From: Pseudobacteroides sp.
GTDB taxonomy: Bacteria; Bacillota; Clostridia; Acetivibrionales; DSM-2933
Direction: 5' to 3'
Assembly: GCF_036567765.1 (NCBI RefSeq)
Contig: NZ_DATCTU010000120.1
Location: 1 to 44,704, forward strand
DNA length: 44,704 bases
Below are positions 1-9,524 of the stretch, one piece after another. The position numbers were made by a program, and so were the translations under genes. The notes beneath the pieces are model-generated. The model made no database searches. It saw only the letters and a program-made list of their open reading frames with translations, and was not told the DNA's origin. The number at the start of each line of letters is the position of its first letter. Positions within the stretch are counted from its first letter, which is position 1.

Positions 1-213
1 GCCATGCCCTTTTTTATTTGCTCTGTCGTAACAATATACTTTTTTCAAAGTTCAATAAGGTTTTTTACCTTGTTTTTTATGAATCAAACCTGAATTTTTG
101 TTTTCAAGCCAATTACCAGTTACTTTTCGAAACTATACAATAATATTAATTGATATATAAAACCTCCATCATTAAAGCCCATGTATATAGATTTTAATTT
201 ATGAGATATTATA
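1..213. other. AT-rich stretch after the permease operon, no gene seen
   Basis: No reading frame with a ribosome site is visible. A solute-binding protein gene would be expected further left, but nothing in these bases supports its start. Confidence 0.4.
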
Positions 214-1140
214 TCACTCCTTAATAGCCCCTATCATAACCCCTTTAATAAAATGCTTCTGTATGAACGGATAAACACATACTATGGGAATAGTGGCAAA
301 CATAACACTTGCAGCCTTCAAACTGTCCGGCAGCATACCTGGAGACATATTGCCCTCAGCAAAAGCAGACTCCAGTGACTGGCTGTTTGCGATAATCTGA
401 TAGAGTTTAAGCTGTAACGGGTATTTATTTGGATCAGTAATATAAAACAAAGCATCCATAAAACTATTCCATTTTCCTACTGCATAAAACAAACTTAATG
501 TAGCTATGATTGGAAGAGACAGCGGCAGCACTATCCTTACCAGAACTCCAAAGTCGGTACAACCATCAATTCTGGCTGCTTCCTCCAGGCCTTCAGGTAA
601 TGAATTGAAAAATGACTTCAAGAGAATCAAGTTAAAGGCACTGATTGCACCCGGAAGAATAAGGCTCCACATATTATCCAATAGCCCCAGACTTTTAACC
701 AGGATATAGTCCGGTATTATACCTCCGCTAAAATACATGGTTATTACAATTATCAACAAGAAACCGCCTCTGCCTTTAAGCTGCTTTTTTGAGAGCGGGT
801 ATGCTGCTGCAATGGTCAAAGCCATACTTACCACTGTGTATATAACAGTTATTATTATTGTAAAAACCATAGACCACATCATTGACTTATCTGCAAATAT
901 AGCTCTATATGAGTCAATTGTAAATTCAACAGGCCACAAAAATACCTTTGAGGATATGATTGCTGAATTTGAACTAAGGGATACGGCTGCTACATTTATT
1001 ACAGGCAATAGACAAAGTAGTGCTGCAATTGCTGTAATAACTATCATAACCACATCAAAACCCTTGTCAAAGTTTTTTTGCTTTTTATTATTACTTATTT
1101 TATCTTTACTTAATATACTATTTGATAATTTAGCTTCCAT
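214..1140 (-). CDS. lplC: Carbohydrate ABC transporter permease, LplC/YtcP type
   Basis: Inner-membrane permease of a CUT1-type sugar importer. The 308-residue protein has about six hydrophobic segments (for example residues 30-52, 90-115, 126-148). The cytoplasmic EAA loop that contacts the ATPase begins EEAARIDG near residue 186. An AAAGGTG site lies 8 bases before the ATG. It follows the partner permease (1158-2117) by 17 bases, so the two are co-transcribed. In related Lpl/Ytc systems the solute-binding protein gene is adjacent; none is visible here, so it is probably beyond the left edge. The nearby GH67 and GH3 enzymes suggest aldouronates or xylo-oligosaccharides as substrate, which is inference. 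Such importers often use a shared ATPase encoded elsewhere, and none is seen here. Confidence 0.93.
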   Translation of the reverse strand: MEAKLSNSILSKDKISNNKKQKNFDKGFDVVMIVITAIAALLCLLPVINVAAVSLSSNSAIISSKVFLWPVEFTIDSYRAIFADKSMMWSMVFTIIITVIYTVVSMALTIAAAYPLSKKQLKGRGGFLLIIVITMYFSGGIIPDYILVKSLGLLDNMWSLILPGAISAFNLILLKSFFNSLPEGLEEAARIDGCTDFGVLVRIVLPLSLPIIATLSLFYAVGKWNSFMDALFYITDPNKYPLQLKLYQIIANSQSLESAFAEGNMSPGMLPDSLKAASVMFATIPIVCVYPFIQKHFIKGVMIGAIKE

Positions 1141-1157
1141 AGCTTATGCACCTTTCT

Positions 1158-2117
1158 TTACCAGATTCCCTGTTCGCCGGATTTTTTAGCAATAAAGTTG
1201 GTTAGTATTATCAGTATCATACCAACTACAGACTGGAACAATCCTACTGCTGTAGCAATACTATACCTGAAAGACTGAATACCTACCCTGTATACAAACG
1301 TACTGATAACGTCCGAAAAGTCATTAACTTGTGGATTACCGATAATAAAAGGACGATCAAAACCGATCATTGCGATTTTACCTACATTCAATATCAATAA
1401 CACAATGATTGTCGGTTTAAGTGCAGGTAATGTAATATGCCATATCCTTCGGAGCCTCCCTGCTCCATCCACCTCTGCCGCCTCATAAAGCTCAGGGCTT
1501 ATACCCGATATTGCTGCAAGATAAATAATCATGCCCCATCCTGCACTCTGCCAAACACCAACCCCTGCATATGTGAAAAGCCAGTTCCATTTTTCTGTGA
1601 GAAACGCTATTTCCCCTAATCCTAAAGATTTCATTAAGGAAGGTATTATACCTGTACTTGGCGAAAATACTTGAAGAACTATACCTCCTATTATTACCCA
1701 TGATAGGAAGTGAGGTAGATACAAAAGTGTTTGTGAAGTTCTTTTAAACCAGTTTATCTTGAGTTCATTAATTATAATAGCCAAAATAATTGGAGCCGGA
1801 AAACTCATAATCAAGTCAAATAAATTGATCATCAAGGTATTTCTGACAGCTCTATAAAAGTCACTCATTCTAAATATCTCTTTAAAATTGTCCAATCCAA
1901 CCCATGGGCTTTTTAAAACTCCTTGAAAAGGGTTGTATTCTTTAAATGCAATTATAGTTTGGTACATGGGTATATACTTAAATATAATAAAATACGCCAT
2001 TGGAAGGAGTAACATCAAATACAGAATCCAATCTTTTTTCAAATAGAATAGTATATTCTTTTTTTTAGGCATGTCAGTAGGAGCAGGAATGCTAGTTTTT
2101 GCAGCTATATCACTCAT
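1158..2117 (-). CDS. lplB: Carbohydrate ABC transporter permease, LplB/YteP type
   Basis: First permease of the same CUT1 sugar importer, 319 residues. A short polar N-terminus precedes a membrane segment at about 31-48. The Lpl/Ytc family sequence YNPFQGVLKSPWVGLDNF lies at about 61-78, and the EAA loop YEAAEVDGAG begins near residue 211. The start ATG follows a GGGGGA site by 11 bases. The gene is first in the leftward operon and divergent from a membrane-bound AraC regulator (2520-4859). Its promoter carries a 14-bp motif that is repeated at the regulator's own promoter, suggesting direct control. Pairing with the downstream LplC-type gene is typical of Firmicutes oligosaccharide importers. 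The substrate is inferred only from context. Confidence 0.93.
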   Translation of the reverse strand: MSDIAAKTSIPAPTDMPKKKNILFYLKKDWILYLMLLLPMAYFIIFKYIPMYQTIIAFKEYNPFQGVLKSPWVGLDNFKEIFRMSDFYRAVRNTLMINLFDLIMSFPAPIILAIIINELKINWFKRTSQTLLYLPHFLSWVIIGGIVLQVFSPSTGIIPSLMKSLGLGEIAFLTEKWNWLFTYAGVGVWQSAGWGMIIYLAAISGISPELYEAAEVDGAGRLRRIWHITLPALKPTIIVLLILNVGKIAMIGFDRPFIIGNPQVNDFSDVISTFVYRVGIQSFRYSIATAVGLFQSVVGMILIILTNFIAKKSGEQGIW

Positions 2118-2186
2118 TATTATTACTATCCCCCTTTTTATATTTTCTCTCTCTCTTTACTTTATCAGGAAATGAGTTACATTTTC

Positions 2187-2214
2187 ATTATACTGCCCTC
2201 CAAAGTTTATTCAA
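2187..2214 (-). promoter_or_regulatory. Sigma-A type promoter of the lplB-lplC operon
   Basis: On the minus strand, TTGAAT (2214-2209), a 16-base spacer and TATAAT (2192-2187) lie about 70 bases before the lplB start. A 14-bp motif (2231-2244) sits just upstream of the -35 box, a position suited to an activator. Confidence 0.65.
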
Positions 2215-2230
2215 GAATGACAATTTTACG

Positions 2231-2244
2231 ATATATCACTTTTA
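2231..2244 (-). promoter_or_regulatory. Candidate operator, copy near the lplB promoter
   Basis: Minus-strand TAAAAGTGATATAT. The identical 14-mer occurs on the plus strand at 2412-2425, upstream of the divergent regulator's promoter. Both copies face their promoter the same way and sit upstream of the -35 box, as expected for sites of an AraC-type activator. The binding protein is inferred, not shown. Confidence 0.5.
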
Positions 2245-2411
2245 CTTATCCATTGATTCCAGCCACTTTAAAGGTTTTTGGAACTTCTTTTCATAATGGA
2301 AACAAACAGACCCCAGTGTTTTACTATATTTCCCAGTAATAATCGTTTGCATCTTCATGAACTTAGATAAATTAATACAATTGAAATTAATATTGATTGC
2401 TGTATAATAAT

Positions 2412-2425
2412 TAAAAGTGATATAT
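2412..2425 (+). promoter_or_regulatory. Candidate operator, copy near the AraC regulator promoter
   Basis: TAAAAGTGATATAT, an exact match to the minus-strand copy at 2231-2244. It abuts the -35 box TTTACA at 2426. A partial copy, AAAAGTG, recurs at 2431-2437 inside the promoter spacer. The arrangement fits autoregulation. Confidence 0.5.
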
Positions 2426-2453
2426 TTTACAAAAGTGTAACTTGTTATATAAT
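2426..2453 (+). promoter_or_regulatory. Promoter of the membrane AraC regulator gene
   Basis: TTTACA (2426-2431), a 16-base spacer and TATAAT (2448-2453), about 67 bases before the GTG start at 2520. Confidence 0.65.
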
Positions 2454-2519
2454 TATTTCTGCTATAGGAAAACAACATATTAGTAAAGGATTCTATTCAT
2501 GCTGATTTAGGGGTGTACT

Positions 2520-4859
2520 GTGAAGAATTATACTTTGATAGTTAAGCTTTTTATAGCACTTTCACTTTTTATTATTATTCCGGTAATAATAGTTGCCACC
2601 ATATCCAATTATACTATTATGGATTATTCAGAAGATGAAATCACAAAATGGGGTATAGATAAACTAAAAGTTGCAAACAGCATTACCGGCTTGTTAACTG
2701 ATCTTGTAAATAAGGATGCTGTACGTATTTCCATGGATAGTAACCTTACAAATTTTTATGACTATACCAAGTTTCAAGCAAATTCAAAAAACAAAGAAGA
2801 CTTATTCATTATGTATAGGATACAAAGCATGCTTTCCGGTATTGTCAACATAAATGACCGATATCACTCGGTGTATTTGTATTTGGATAATTCAAACTAT
2901 GTAATTACAAGTGAAAAAGTATGCCTTAAGGAAAACTTTGATGACACAGAATGGATTAAATCTTATATGTACAGCAAATACTTAAAGGAACCCATAGCAT
3001 GGCTAAATCCCAGGCTGACAAGTCAAAGGCGTTCAAGCAATACAGTTGATGGTTTGGATGAGAGCAAAAGTTCCAACTCGTCAAACTATGTTTTGTCATA
3101 TATTTATCCGCTTACTTCCTACACAACGGAATTAAGCGGAGCTATTGTTGTAAATATATATGAAAATCAATTAAGCAAATTAATTAACAGCGACAATCTA
3201 AATAATGAGGGATATATAGGCATCATTAATTCAAAAGGTGATGTGGTATCAGATGTGGATAAAACATCGGTTGGCTCAAACATATCCTCCAAGGATTACG
3301 TAGCAAGTATACTTACCAACAAACAACAGGTTGGTGACCTGACTACCAGGATTAATGGCAAAAAACATTTGATAACATATACAAAAGCAGACATTAATGA
3401 TTGGATATTTGTGGGCACATTTTCCCTTGATAATCTTACAAATAGCTTTACTTCCATTAGGATGCTTATAATTTATATATGTGTGGCTCTTCTGGTAATT
3501 GGAATTCTTTTGTCCTATTTTATATCACGAAGGTTATACAACCCTGTTAAAAAGCTGGTTAATGACATAAAAAGCAGAAAAGGTATAGATATAATAGGAA
3601 CTGAAAATGAAGTCACCCTCTTGTCTAAAGCCTTTGATTCTTTGATTAAGCAAGAGGACCATCTTTTTAATACAATTGAGAAAAATACAAGGCACCTTAG
3701 GGAGAATTATCTATTAGGGCTTTTAAAAGGCAGGTCTTCAGAGAGTGATGAGCATCAGGATATGTTTTACAACCAGTATTTCATATGTGCAATTATATCT
3801 ATTGACTGTTTTAATGAATTTGCAGCAAACTTTTCAAGCGATCAGCAGTACTATTTAAAGACAGCTATATTAAGTATATCTCAAGATGTAATCTCGGAAT
3901 CCATTCCATGTTCGGGACTGGTTATGGAAAAAGATAAAATAGTACTTGTCATTAATCCTGACAAGTCTGATTACTGGAATATTATTGCTGTTTTGAAACA
4001 GTGTTTTGGAACGATACAAAAAGAAATTTCCAAGGTAATTGACAGTTCTGTTACTTTCAGCATTGGAAATATTTATAGCAGTCTGACAGATGTAAAAACC
4101 TCATATTTTGATGCACAGAATATCTTAAAGCTCAGGTTTATGAAGGGCCATGGAAGCATAATATCCAACGAAGATATATATGATGGAAACAGTAAATACT
4201 ATTATCCGTTTACATTTGAAAAACAAATTATAAACTTTGTTGATGCAGGCTCTAAAGAAGCCCTTATAAATTCATTGAACGATTTCTTCAATGATATCAA
4301 AGAAAACAAAAAGCTCACTTATGACAATGTTATCTTAATTATCAATCAATTGCTTGGAAGCACCATCAAGTACCTCCTTGATTTGAATATAAGTGTAAGT
4401 GATATTTTTGGAAACGACTTCAATATATACAGCCAATTGACTGAAATAGAAACATTGGATGATGTAAGCCTGTGGCTGGCAAAAATATACCTTCGCATTA
4501 TTGAATACTGCGAGAAGCCCAAAGCTGACTCCAGGACACATATTAACAATATCTTGAACTATATACATAAAAACTACAAAAAGGATATTGATATAAACAT
4601 GCTGGCTGATCATGTAGGCTTAAGCTATTCACATGTTCGTAAGATATTTAATGATGAAACGGGAGAAAACATAGTAAACTATATAAACAATTTAAGAATA
4701 GAAGAGGCACAGAGACTTTTAAGGCAAACTGACCTTAATATAAACGAAATCGCACTTAGCCTGGGATATAATAACAATCAGAGCTTTAACCGATTCTTTA
4801 AGAAGTATGTTGGTATAACACCCGGTGAGTACAGAAATATAAAGGCGAAGGCAATATAA
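2520..4859 (+). CDS. Membrane-anchored AraC-family regulator, YesS/YtdP-like
   Basis: A one-component sensor-regulator of 779 residues. A membrane segment at about 7-29 is followed by a long extracytoplasmic sensor region to about 305 (Cache-like in size and layout), a second membrane segment at about 306-330, a linker and a C-terminal AraC DNA-binding domain in the last 100 residues (two helix-turn-helix units, ending near GITPGEYRN). The start is GTG, chosen because AGGGG lies 6 bases upstream. In Bacillus and Paenibacillus, proteins of this layout sit beside Lpl/Ytc-type oligosaccharide importers and sense the sugar outside the cell. The divergent permease operon is therefore the likely target. 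The gene ends in a strong bidirectional terminator. Confidence 0.92.
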   Translation: MKNYTLIVKLFIALSLFIIIPVIIVATISNYTIMDYSEDEITKWGIDKLKVANSITGLLTDLVNKDAVRISMDSNLTNFYDYTKFQANSKNKEDLFIMYRIQSMLSGIVNINDRYHSVYLYLDNSNYVITSEKVCLKENFDDTEWIKSYMYSKYLKEPIAWLNPRLTSQRRSSNTVDGLDESKSSNSSNYVLSYIYPLTSYTTELSGAIVVNIYENQLSKLINSDNLNNEGYIGIINSKGDVVSDVDKTSVGSNISSKDYVASILTNKQQVGDLTTRINGKKHLITYTKADINDWIFVGTFSLDNLTNSFTSIRMLIIYICVALLVIGILLSYFISRRLYNPVKKLVNDIKSRKGIDIIGTENEVTLLSKAFDSLIKQEDHLFNTIEKNTRHLRENYLLGLLKGRSSESDEHQDMFYNQYFICAIISIDCFNEFAANFSSDQQYYLKTAILSISQDVISESIPCSGLVMEKDKIVLVINPDKSDYWNIIAVLKQCFGTIQKEISKVIDSSVTFSIGNIYSSLTDVKTSYFDAQNILKLRFMKGHGSIISNEDIYDGNSKYYYPFTFEKQIINFVDAGSKEALINSLNDFFNDIKENKKLTYDNVILIINQLLGSTIKYLLDLNISVSDIFGNDFNIYSQLTEIETLDDVSLWLAKIYLRIIEYCEKPKADSRTHINNILNYIHKNYKKDIDINMLADHVGLSYSHVRKIFNDETGENIVNYINNLRIEEAQRLLRQTDLNINEIALSLGYNNNQSFNRFFKKYVGITPGEYRNIKAKAI

Positions 4860-4902
4860 GATAAGTGGCTTTTGATAAATTCCACATCAAAAGCCACTTA
4901 TC
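4860..4902. terminator. Bidirectional intrinsic terminator
   Basis: A perfect 17-bp stem (4860-4876 with 4886-4902) and a 9-base loop lie between the convergent AraC regulator and GH3 genes. AT-rich tracts flank both sides. Confidence 0.85.
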
Positions 4903-4913
4903 TTAATATAATT

Positions 4914-7085
4914 TTATTTAAACTCAATCGGACTACCGATTACCTCAAACCTGACCCTTTGAACCTTAGTACCTGTCAGCTTCTGGCTTCTTTCATCAGG
5001 CTGGCTTCCTCCGGCAAACAATTCAAATACGCCTGGCTCTAGAATACTTCTTCCTTCATCATCAACCATGGCCATTTGTTCAGGGCTTACCTCAAACTCT
5101 GTTGTTACCACCTGCCCCGGTTTCAGTTGATAGAGTTTCTTCACGCCCACCAGCTTCCATCTAGGAACAGTACTGCTAGCCTCAAGATCCTTAAGATAAA
5201 GTTCCACAACCTCATCCGATTCATAGTCTCCTATATTCTTTACAGATACACTGCATTTTATTTTGTCACCTATATTAATTTTATCCTTTGAAATCTTAAT
5301 ATCACTATATAAAAACCTTGTATAACTAAGACCGTATCCAAAAGGATAGAGTGCTTCATTCTCCATGTACTTATATGTCCTGTTTTGCATGGAATAATCC
5401 TCGAAATCGGGAAGCTCTTCAGTAGTCCTATAGAAAGTAACAGGGAGCCTTCCTGCCGGGCTGAACTCTCCAAAAATCATCGATGCAATTGCCCTGCCTC
5501 CCTGTGCTCCGGGATACCAGGCCTGTATTATGGCAGGTATATTCTCATCTGCCCATGTCACGGAAAGTGCACTTCCTGAAAGAAGCACCAAAATAACAGG
5601 CTTTCCTGACTTATATACAGCCTCAAGAAGCTCCTGCTGTAGTCCGGGAAAGTTTAGGTGCAATTTGTCTCCTCCTGCATACTCGTTTGAAACATCCCCT
5701 TCTTCCCCCTCAAGAGTTGCATCAAGCCCCATACACATAACAACCAGATCAGACATTTCAGCAGCCGCCATAGCCTCTGCAAATCTCTCCCTGGGCTCTG
5801 CAAGCCCGGTTTTTACCTTGTACAGATGGCAGCCTGACGAGTAGTTTATTCTAGTGTCCTTTGAAACAGCTTCACGTATTCCATCCAAAACAGTAATGTA
5901 TTGGGATGCCGTACCAAAATAATTGCCAATTAAAGCATCTCTGCTGTCGGCATTTGGGCCTATAACCGCTATTGATTTTATCTTGTTCTTATCTAAAGGC
6001 AGCATGTTGTTTTCATTCTTTAGGAGCACAAGAGATTTTCTAGTGACTTCAAGTGCAAATTCTCTGTGCCTAGTACAATCATTCATTTCATAGGGAATTT
6101 TTGTATACGGAACTTCGTTCGGGTCATCAAACATACCAAGCTTCATTCTTGTAACCATAAGCCTCACGACAGATTCATCTATGGTTTCTTCTGTCACAAG
6201 GCCTTCCTTATGTGCCAATAACAAATTTACATACATGTTTCCGCAGTTGAGGTCACATCCATTATTAACAGCCAGTGCAACCGACTCCGGTGCGGTCTTT
6301 GTTACCATATGGTTTTCATGAAAATCCTTGATAGCCCAGCAGTCAGATACCACATGCCCTTTAAATCCCCATCTTTCCCTCAGTATTTCTTTAAGAAGCG
6401 TCGGGCTGCCGCAGCAAGGCTCTCCATTGGTACGGTTATACGCTCCCATAACAGCCTCTACATTTGCTTCCTTGACACAATCCTTGAATGCAGGAAGATA
6501 TGTCTCTCTAATATCTTTTTTTGATGCAACGGCATTAAACTCATGTCTTTTGCTTTCAGGACCGCTGTGGACTGCAAAGTGCTTTGCACAGGCTGCGGAT
6601 TTGAGATATTTGTCATCATTTCCCTGAAGACCTTTTATAAAAGCTACACCCAGCCTTCCTGTCAAATATGGATCTTCCCCATATGTTTCATGCCCCCTGC
6701 CCCACCTTGGATCCCTGAATATGTTTACATTTGGTGACCAGAAGGTCAATCCCTTGTAAATATCATGATCTCCTTTTCTTTGAAACTCATGAAATTTTGC
6801 CCTGCCCTCAGTTGATATAACATCCGCTGCTTTATAAAGGAGGTCTTCGTCAAATGTTGCAGCCATTCCTATAGCCTGTGGAAACATTGTGGCAGTACCT
6901 GCCCTTGCTACTCCATGAAGTGCTTCATTCCACCAATTGTAGGAAGGTATTCCCAGCCTTGGTATAGCTGGAGACTGATGCAGCATCTGGGTTACCTTTT
7001 CCTCAAGTGTCATTCTGGAAACTAAATCCTTAGCCCTCTCTTCAAAGCTTAGTTTTGTATTTTTATAATCCGGTACATCTTGCAT
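4914..7085 (-). CDS. Glycoside hydrolase family 3, probable beta-xylosidase or beta-glucosidase
   Basis: Retaining exo-glycosidase, 723 residues, with no signal peptide, so it should act in the cytoplasm on imported oligosaccharides. The GH3 (beta/alpha)8 domain carries CAKHFAVHSGPE near 166-177 and MGAYNRTNGEPCCGS near 213-227. The predicted nucleophile is Asp248 in VVSDCWAI. The second alpha/beta domain holds the EGEEGD acid/base region near 470-480, and the last ~120 residues form an Fn3-like domain. The NGEPCCGS and SDCWAI signature resembles GH3 enzymes annotated as xylosidases, but specificity cannot be settled by eye. GGGAGG lies 7 bases before the ATG. It is 27 bases downstream of the GH67 gene and should be in the same operon, which favours a xylo-oligosaccharide substrate. 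Confidence 0.93.
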   Translation of the reverse strand: MQDVPDYKNTKLSFEERAKDLVSRMTLEEKVTQMLHQSPAIPRLGIPSYNWWNEALHGVARAGTATMFPQAIGMAATFDEDLLYKAADVISTEGRAKFHEFQRKGDHDIYKGLTFWSPNVNIFRDPRWGRGHETYGEDPYLTGRLGVAFIKGLQGNDDKYLKSAACAKHFAVHSGPESKRHEFNAVASKKDIRETYLPAFKDCVKEANVEAVMGAYNRTNGEPCCGSPTLLKEILRERWGFKGHVVSDCWAIKDFHENHMVTKTAPESVALAVNNGCDLNCGNMYVNLLLAHKEGLVTEETIDESVVRLMVTRMKLGMFDDPNEVPYTKIPYEMNDCTRHREFALEVTRKSLVLLKNENNMLPLDKNKIKSIAVIGPNADSRDALIGNYFGTASQYITVLDGIREAVSKDTRINYSSGCHLYKVKTGLAEPRERFAEAMAAAEMSDLVVMCMGLDATLEGEEGDVSNEYAGGDKLHLNFPGLQQELLEAVYKSGKPVILVLLSGSALSVTWADENIPAIIQAWYPGAQGGRAIASMIFGEFSPAGRLPVTFYRTTEELPDFEDYSMQNRTYKYMENEALYPFGYGLSYTRFLYSDIKISKDKINIGDKIKCSVSVKNIGDYESDEVVELYLKDLEASSTVPRWKLVGVKKLYQLKPGQVVTTEFEVSPEQMAMVDDEGRSILEPGVFELFAGGSQPDERSQKLTGTKVQRVRFEVIGSPIEFK

Positions 7086-7112
7086 AAAAAATCCTCCCCT
7101 TGTAAGGCGTTA

Positions 7113-9203
7113 TTAATAGATTTGTCTATTCAATTCATCTTCAATTCCTGATTTTCTGTAAAAATACGAGTTGACCACATCCCTCCATTCCTTTGCATGT
7201 TCTATCTGTCCTTCCAGTCTCTCAAGCACATGGGAATAAAAATCACAATCAACTTTGTCTTTTAAGCTATGCCACTGCTCTTTCAGATGAATTGCCTGCT
7301 CCACCCCTTCAAAATGGGTATTATATATATACTGAATGATGGTTTCACCGGATTTCAACTTATATGTGTAGGGAACATGATGAAAAAACAACAAAAGCTC
7401 CTCGGGACAGGTATCTATGTTTTCATATGTTTCCGCGTTTTCTTTATAGTACTGATTTGTATAGCCTGTTCCGTTTTTCACTGTCCTGTCAATCCCTATC
7501 CCCTTGCAGTCCGCACGATGGTATGTGCCCCATTTTGAATATTCATAGCCGTCCACATTAGGTCCGAAATGGTGGCTGGGATTTACCATCCATCCGATTC
7601 CAAGAGGCGATGTATAATTCTCATATATCCTCCATGAGCTTAATAGCATGCTTGATATGGTATCAACAACAATCTTGTCGTTGGAATAAGTCATCCTTAT
7701 CCATTCTTCAGTTATCTCCTCTTTTGAAAGGTCAGGGTTCCAACATAGCCTTCCAAATCCGTAAAGGTTTGACTGGGCCATTTGAAAACCTGTCCAGCTC
7801 ATCTCATTCCCCACATTCCCAACGGCTGCAATTCCTCCATGCTTATTGTTGAAGGCCTTTCCGTTGACGATGTTCTTGACATTTGATCCTTCCCCTTTTG
7901 CAAATGTATCAAAGTCTAGTATTTCCTTCCACATCGGCACCAAATAGCACAGGTGCCTTTGCTGGCCTGTATATTCCTGAGTAATCTGAAGCTCAAGAAT
8001 GGTATTGGTTTTTTTAAGTCCTCCGAATAGAGGCGATACAGGCTCCCTAACTTGAAAATCCATGGGGCCGTTTTTAATCTGCAATATCACATTATCATGA
8101 AACATTCCGTCAAGAGGCATAAAATGATCATATGCAGCCCTTGCTCGATCTGTTTTTCTATCCCGCCAATCCTGCTGGCAGTTATAAACAAAACACCTCC
8201 ATATAACTATACCTCCATGGGGTTTAAGAGCTTCTGCCAACATGTTGGAGCCATCCGCATGGTTGCGGTTGTATGTGAAAGGCCCTGGCCTGAACTCCGA
8301 GTCCGCCTTGACTAAAAATCCCCCAAAATCAGGTATATAGCTGTATATTTCCTCCGCCTTCCTTGCCCACCATCTTTTTACCCCCGCGTCAAGGGAATCA
8401 GCGGTTTGAAGGCCACCAATCTCCATGGGGGCTGCAAAATTAACGCTTAAAAATGTTTTAATTCCGTATTCCCTGAATATGTTTGCAACCTTTGCAACAT
8501 AAGGCAGATAATCTTCTGTTATGAGTCCTGTTTCAACTTTATGCACATTAACGTTATTAATTGCAATACCGTTAATGCAGATTGATGCCAGAAGTCTTGC
8601 ATAGTCCCTTATTCTTTTCAAATTACCTGTAAATCTATTATTCGAGTAAAAAATTGAATTTCCTGCATAACCTCTTTCAACGCTTCCGTCCATATTGTCC
8701 CAATGATTTATAATTCTTAAAGGGTTGGCGGGATTTTCTATCATGTTTATCCCATCAAGTGCCTTATTAGTCTGAATAAGCCTAAGCAGCGAAAAAGCTC
8801 CGTAAAGCACTCCCTTATCAGTTTTTGCTGTAACTATAATATATTCTTTTTCCCCATTTTTTACTGACTTTATTAGGTATCCATCTTCATTAATTCGGTT
8901 TTGCTCAATTTCACCCACAGCATTGTCAATATCACTCTGTCTTCCTAAAGTTCCGATACAGATAAACTTCCCCTTATGGCTTGCAGCGGATATACAAGGC
9001 TCTGTTCCCAGCATTTTCTTAATTCCTGTACGAAACTCCGCTAATACTGATTGGATGATAGGCGAATCCTCAACTGCAATTATATCTGTACACCAGTTTA
9101 AATATTTTTTTCTTAATTCAGGGTCATTAATCTCCTTATAGCTTAGCCAGCAGCTATACCCCTTATTCATTTTAAATTCTTTTTCCATATCTGATCCTAT
9201 CAT
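7113..9203 (-). CDS. aguA: GH67 alpha-glucuronidase
   Basis: Removes (4-O-methyl)glucuronic acid from the non-reducing end of xylo-oligosaccharides. Using the start at 9203 the protein has 696 residues, the usual GH67 length. Recognisable motifs are NHWDNMDGSVERGYAGNSIF in the N-terminal half, the acid catalyst region KADSEFRPGPF (Glu303) and IKNGPMDFQVREP with the two carboxylates Asp382 and Glu387. There is no signal peptide, so it is cytoplasmic. A longer in-frame ATG at 9248 exists, but the 9203 ATG has GGGGGG 7 bases upstream and is preferred. It precedes the GH3 gene by 27 bases and diverges from an AraC regulator. It supplies glucuronate to the uxaC/uxuB/uxuA/kdgK/kdgA genes nearby. 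Confidence 0.95.
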   Translation of the reverse strand: MIGSDMEKEFKMNKGYSCWLSYKEINDPELRKKYLNWCTDIIAVEDSPIIQSVLAEFRTGIKKMLGTEPCISAASHKGKFICIGTLGRQSDIDNAVGEIEQNRINEDGYLIKSVKNGEKEYIIVTAKTDKGVLYGAFSLLRLIQTNKALDGINMIENPANPLRIINHWDNMDGSVERGYAGNSIFYSNNRFTGNLKRIRDYARLLASICINGIAINNVNVHKVETGLITEDYLPYVAKVANIFREYGIKTFLSVNFAAPMEIGGLQTADSLDAGVKRWWARKAEEIYSYIPDFGGFLVKADSEFRPGPFTYNRNHADGSNMLAEALKPHGGIVIWRCFVYNCQQDWRDRKTDRARAAYDHFMPLDGMFHDNVILQIKNGPMDFQVREPVSPLFGGLKKTNTILELQITQEYTGQQRHLCYLVPMWKEILDFDTFAKGEGSNVKNIVNGKAFNNKHGGIAAVGNVGNEMSWTGFQMAQSNLYGFGRLCWNPDLSKEEITEEWIRMTYSNDKIVVDTISSMLLSSWRIYENYTSPLGIGWMVNPSHHFGPNVDGYEYSKWGTYHRADCKGIGIDRTVKNGTGYTNQYYKENAETYENIDTCPEELLLFFHHVPYTYKLKSGETIIQYIYNTHFEGVEQAIHLKEQWHSLKDKVDCDFYSHVLERLEGQIEHAKEWRDVVNSYFYRKSGIEDELNRQIY

Positions 9204-9254
9204 GCTATATCCCCCCATAACAACCAATAAATTTATCACTATGCCCATAATTAG

Positions 9255-9268
9255 TCATTCATGCCTTA
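9255..9268. promoter_or_regulatory. Candidate operator, first copy of a 14-bp direct repeat
   Basis: TCATTCATGCCTTA. The same 14-mer occurs at 9525-9538, just before the divergent AraC gene, and both are preceded by TTAGTC. This copy lies downstream of the putative GH67 promoter. Confidence 0.45.
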
Positions 9269-9298
9269 ATATAATTTTAATATGATTGGTCAGTATGA

Positions 9299-9328
9299 AG
9301 AATAGAATAATTAAAGTTTACTTGTAAA
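9299..9328 (-). promoter_or_regulatory. Putative promoter of the GH67-GH3 operon
   Basis: On the minus strand, TTTACA (9328-9323), an 18-base spacer and TATTCT (9304-9299). A palindrome TTTAC-TT-GTAAA (9317-9328) overlaps the -35 box and may be an operator. Confidence 0.45.
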
Positions 9329-9414
9329 AATTAAAGATTCACTTGAGATATTTTTTATTATGATATATCATGTATATAATCTTTTATTTCTCTATAACCC
9401 GTTTAAATACGGCA

Positions 9415-9442
9415 TTGATTTTACTTTGTTAAAAAATATAAT
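9415..9442 (+). promoter_or_regulatory. Putative promoter of the AraC gene at 9558
   Basis: TTGATT (9415-9420), a 16-base spacer and TATAAT (9437-9442). The inferred leader of about 110 bases contains the second copy of the 14-bp repeat just before the ribosome site. Confidence 0.55.
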
Positions 9443-9524
9443 GGAATATTTGCACTATTTCAATATAGAGGTGCATGTAAAAAATAAATAGTTTTATATA
9501 ATTTTATTTAGTCTTTAGTCATTT

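Noticed and set aside
1..213. Start of a solute-binding protein gene for the Lpl-type importer
   Set aside because: Gene order makes it expected nearby, but no start codon with a ribosome site can be read in these bases.
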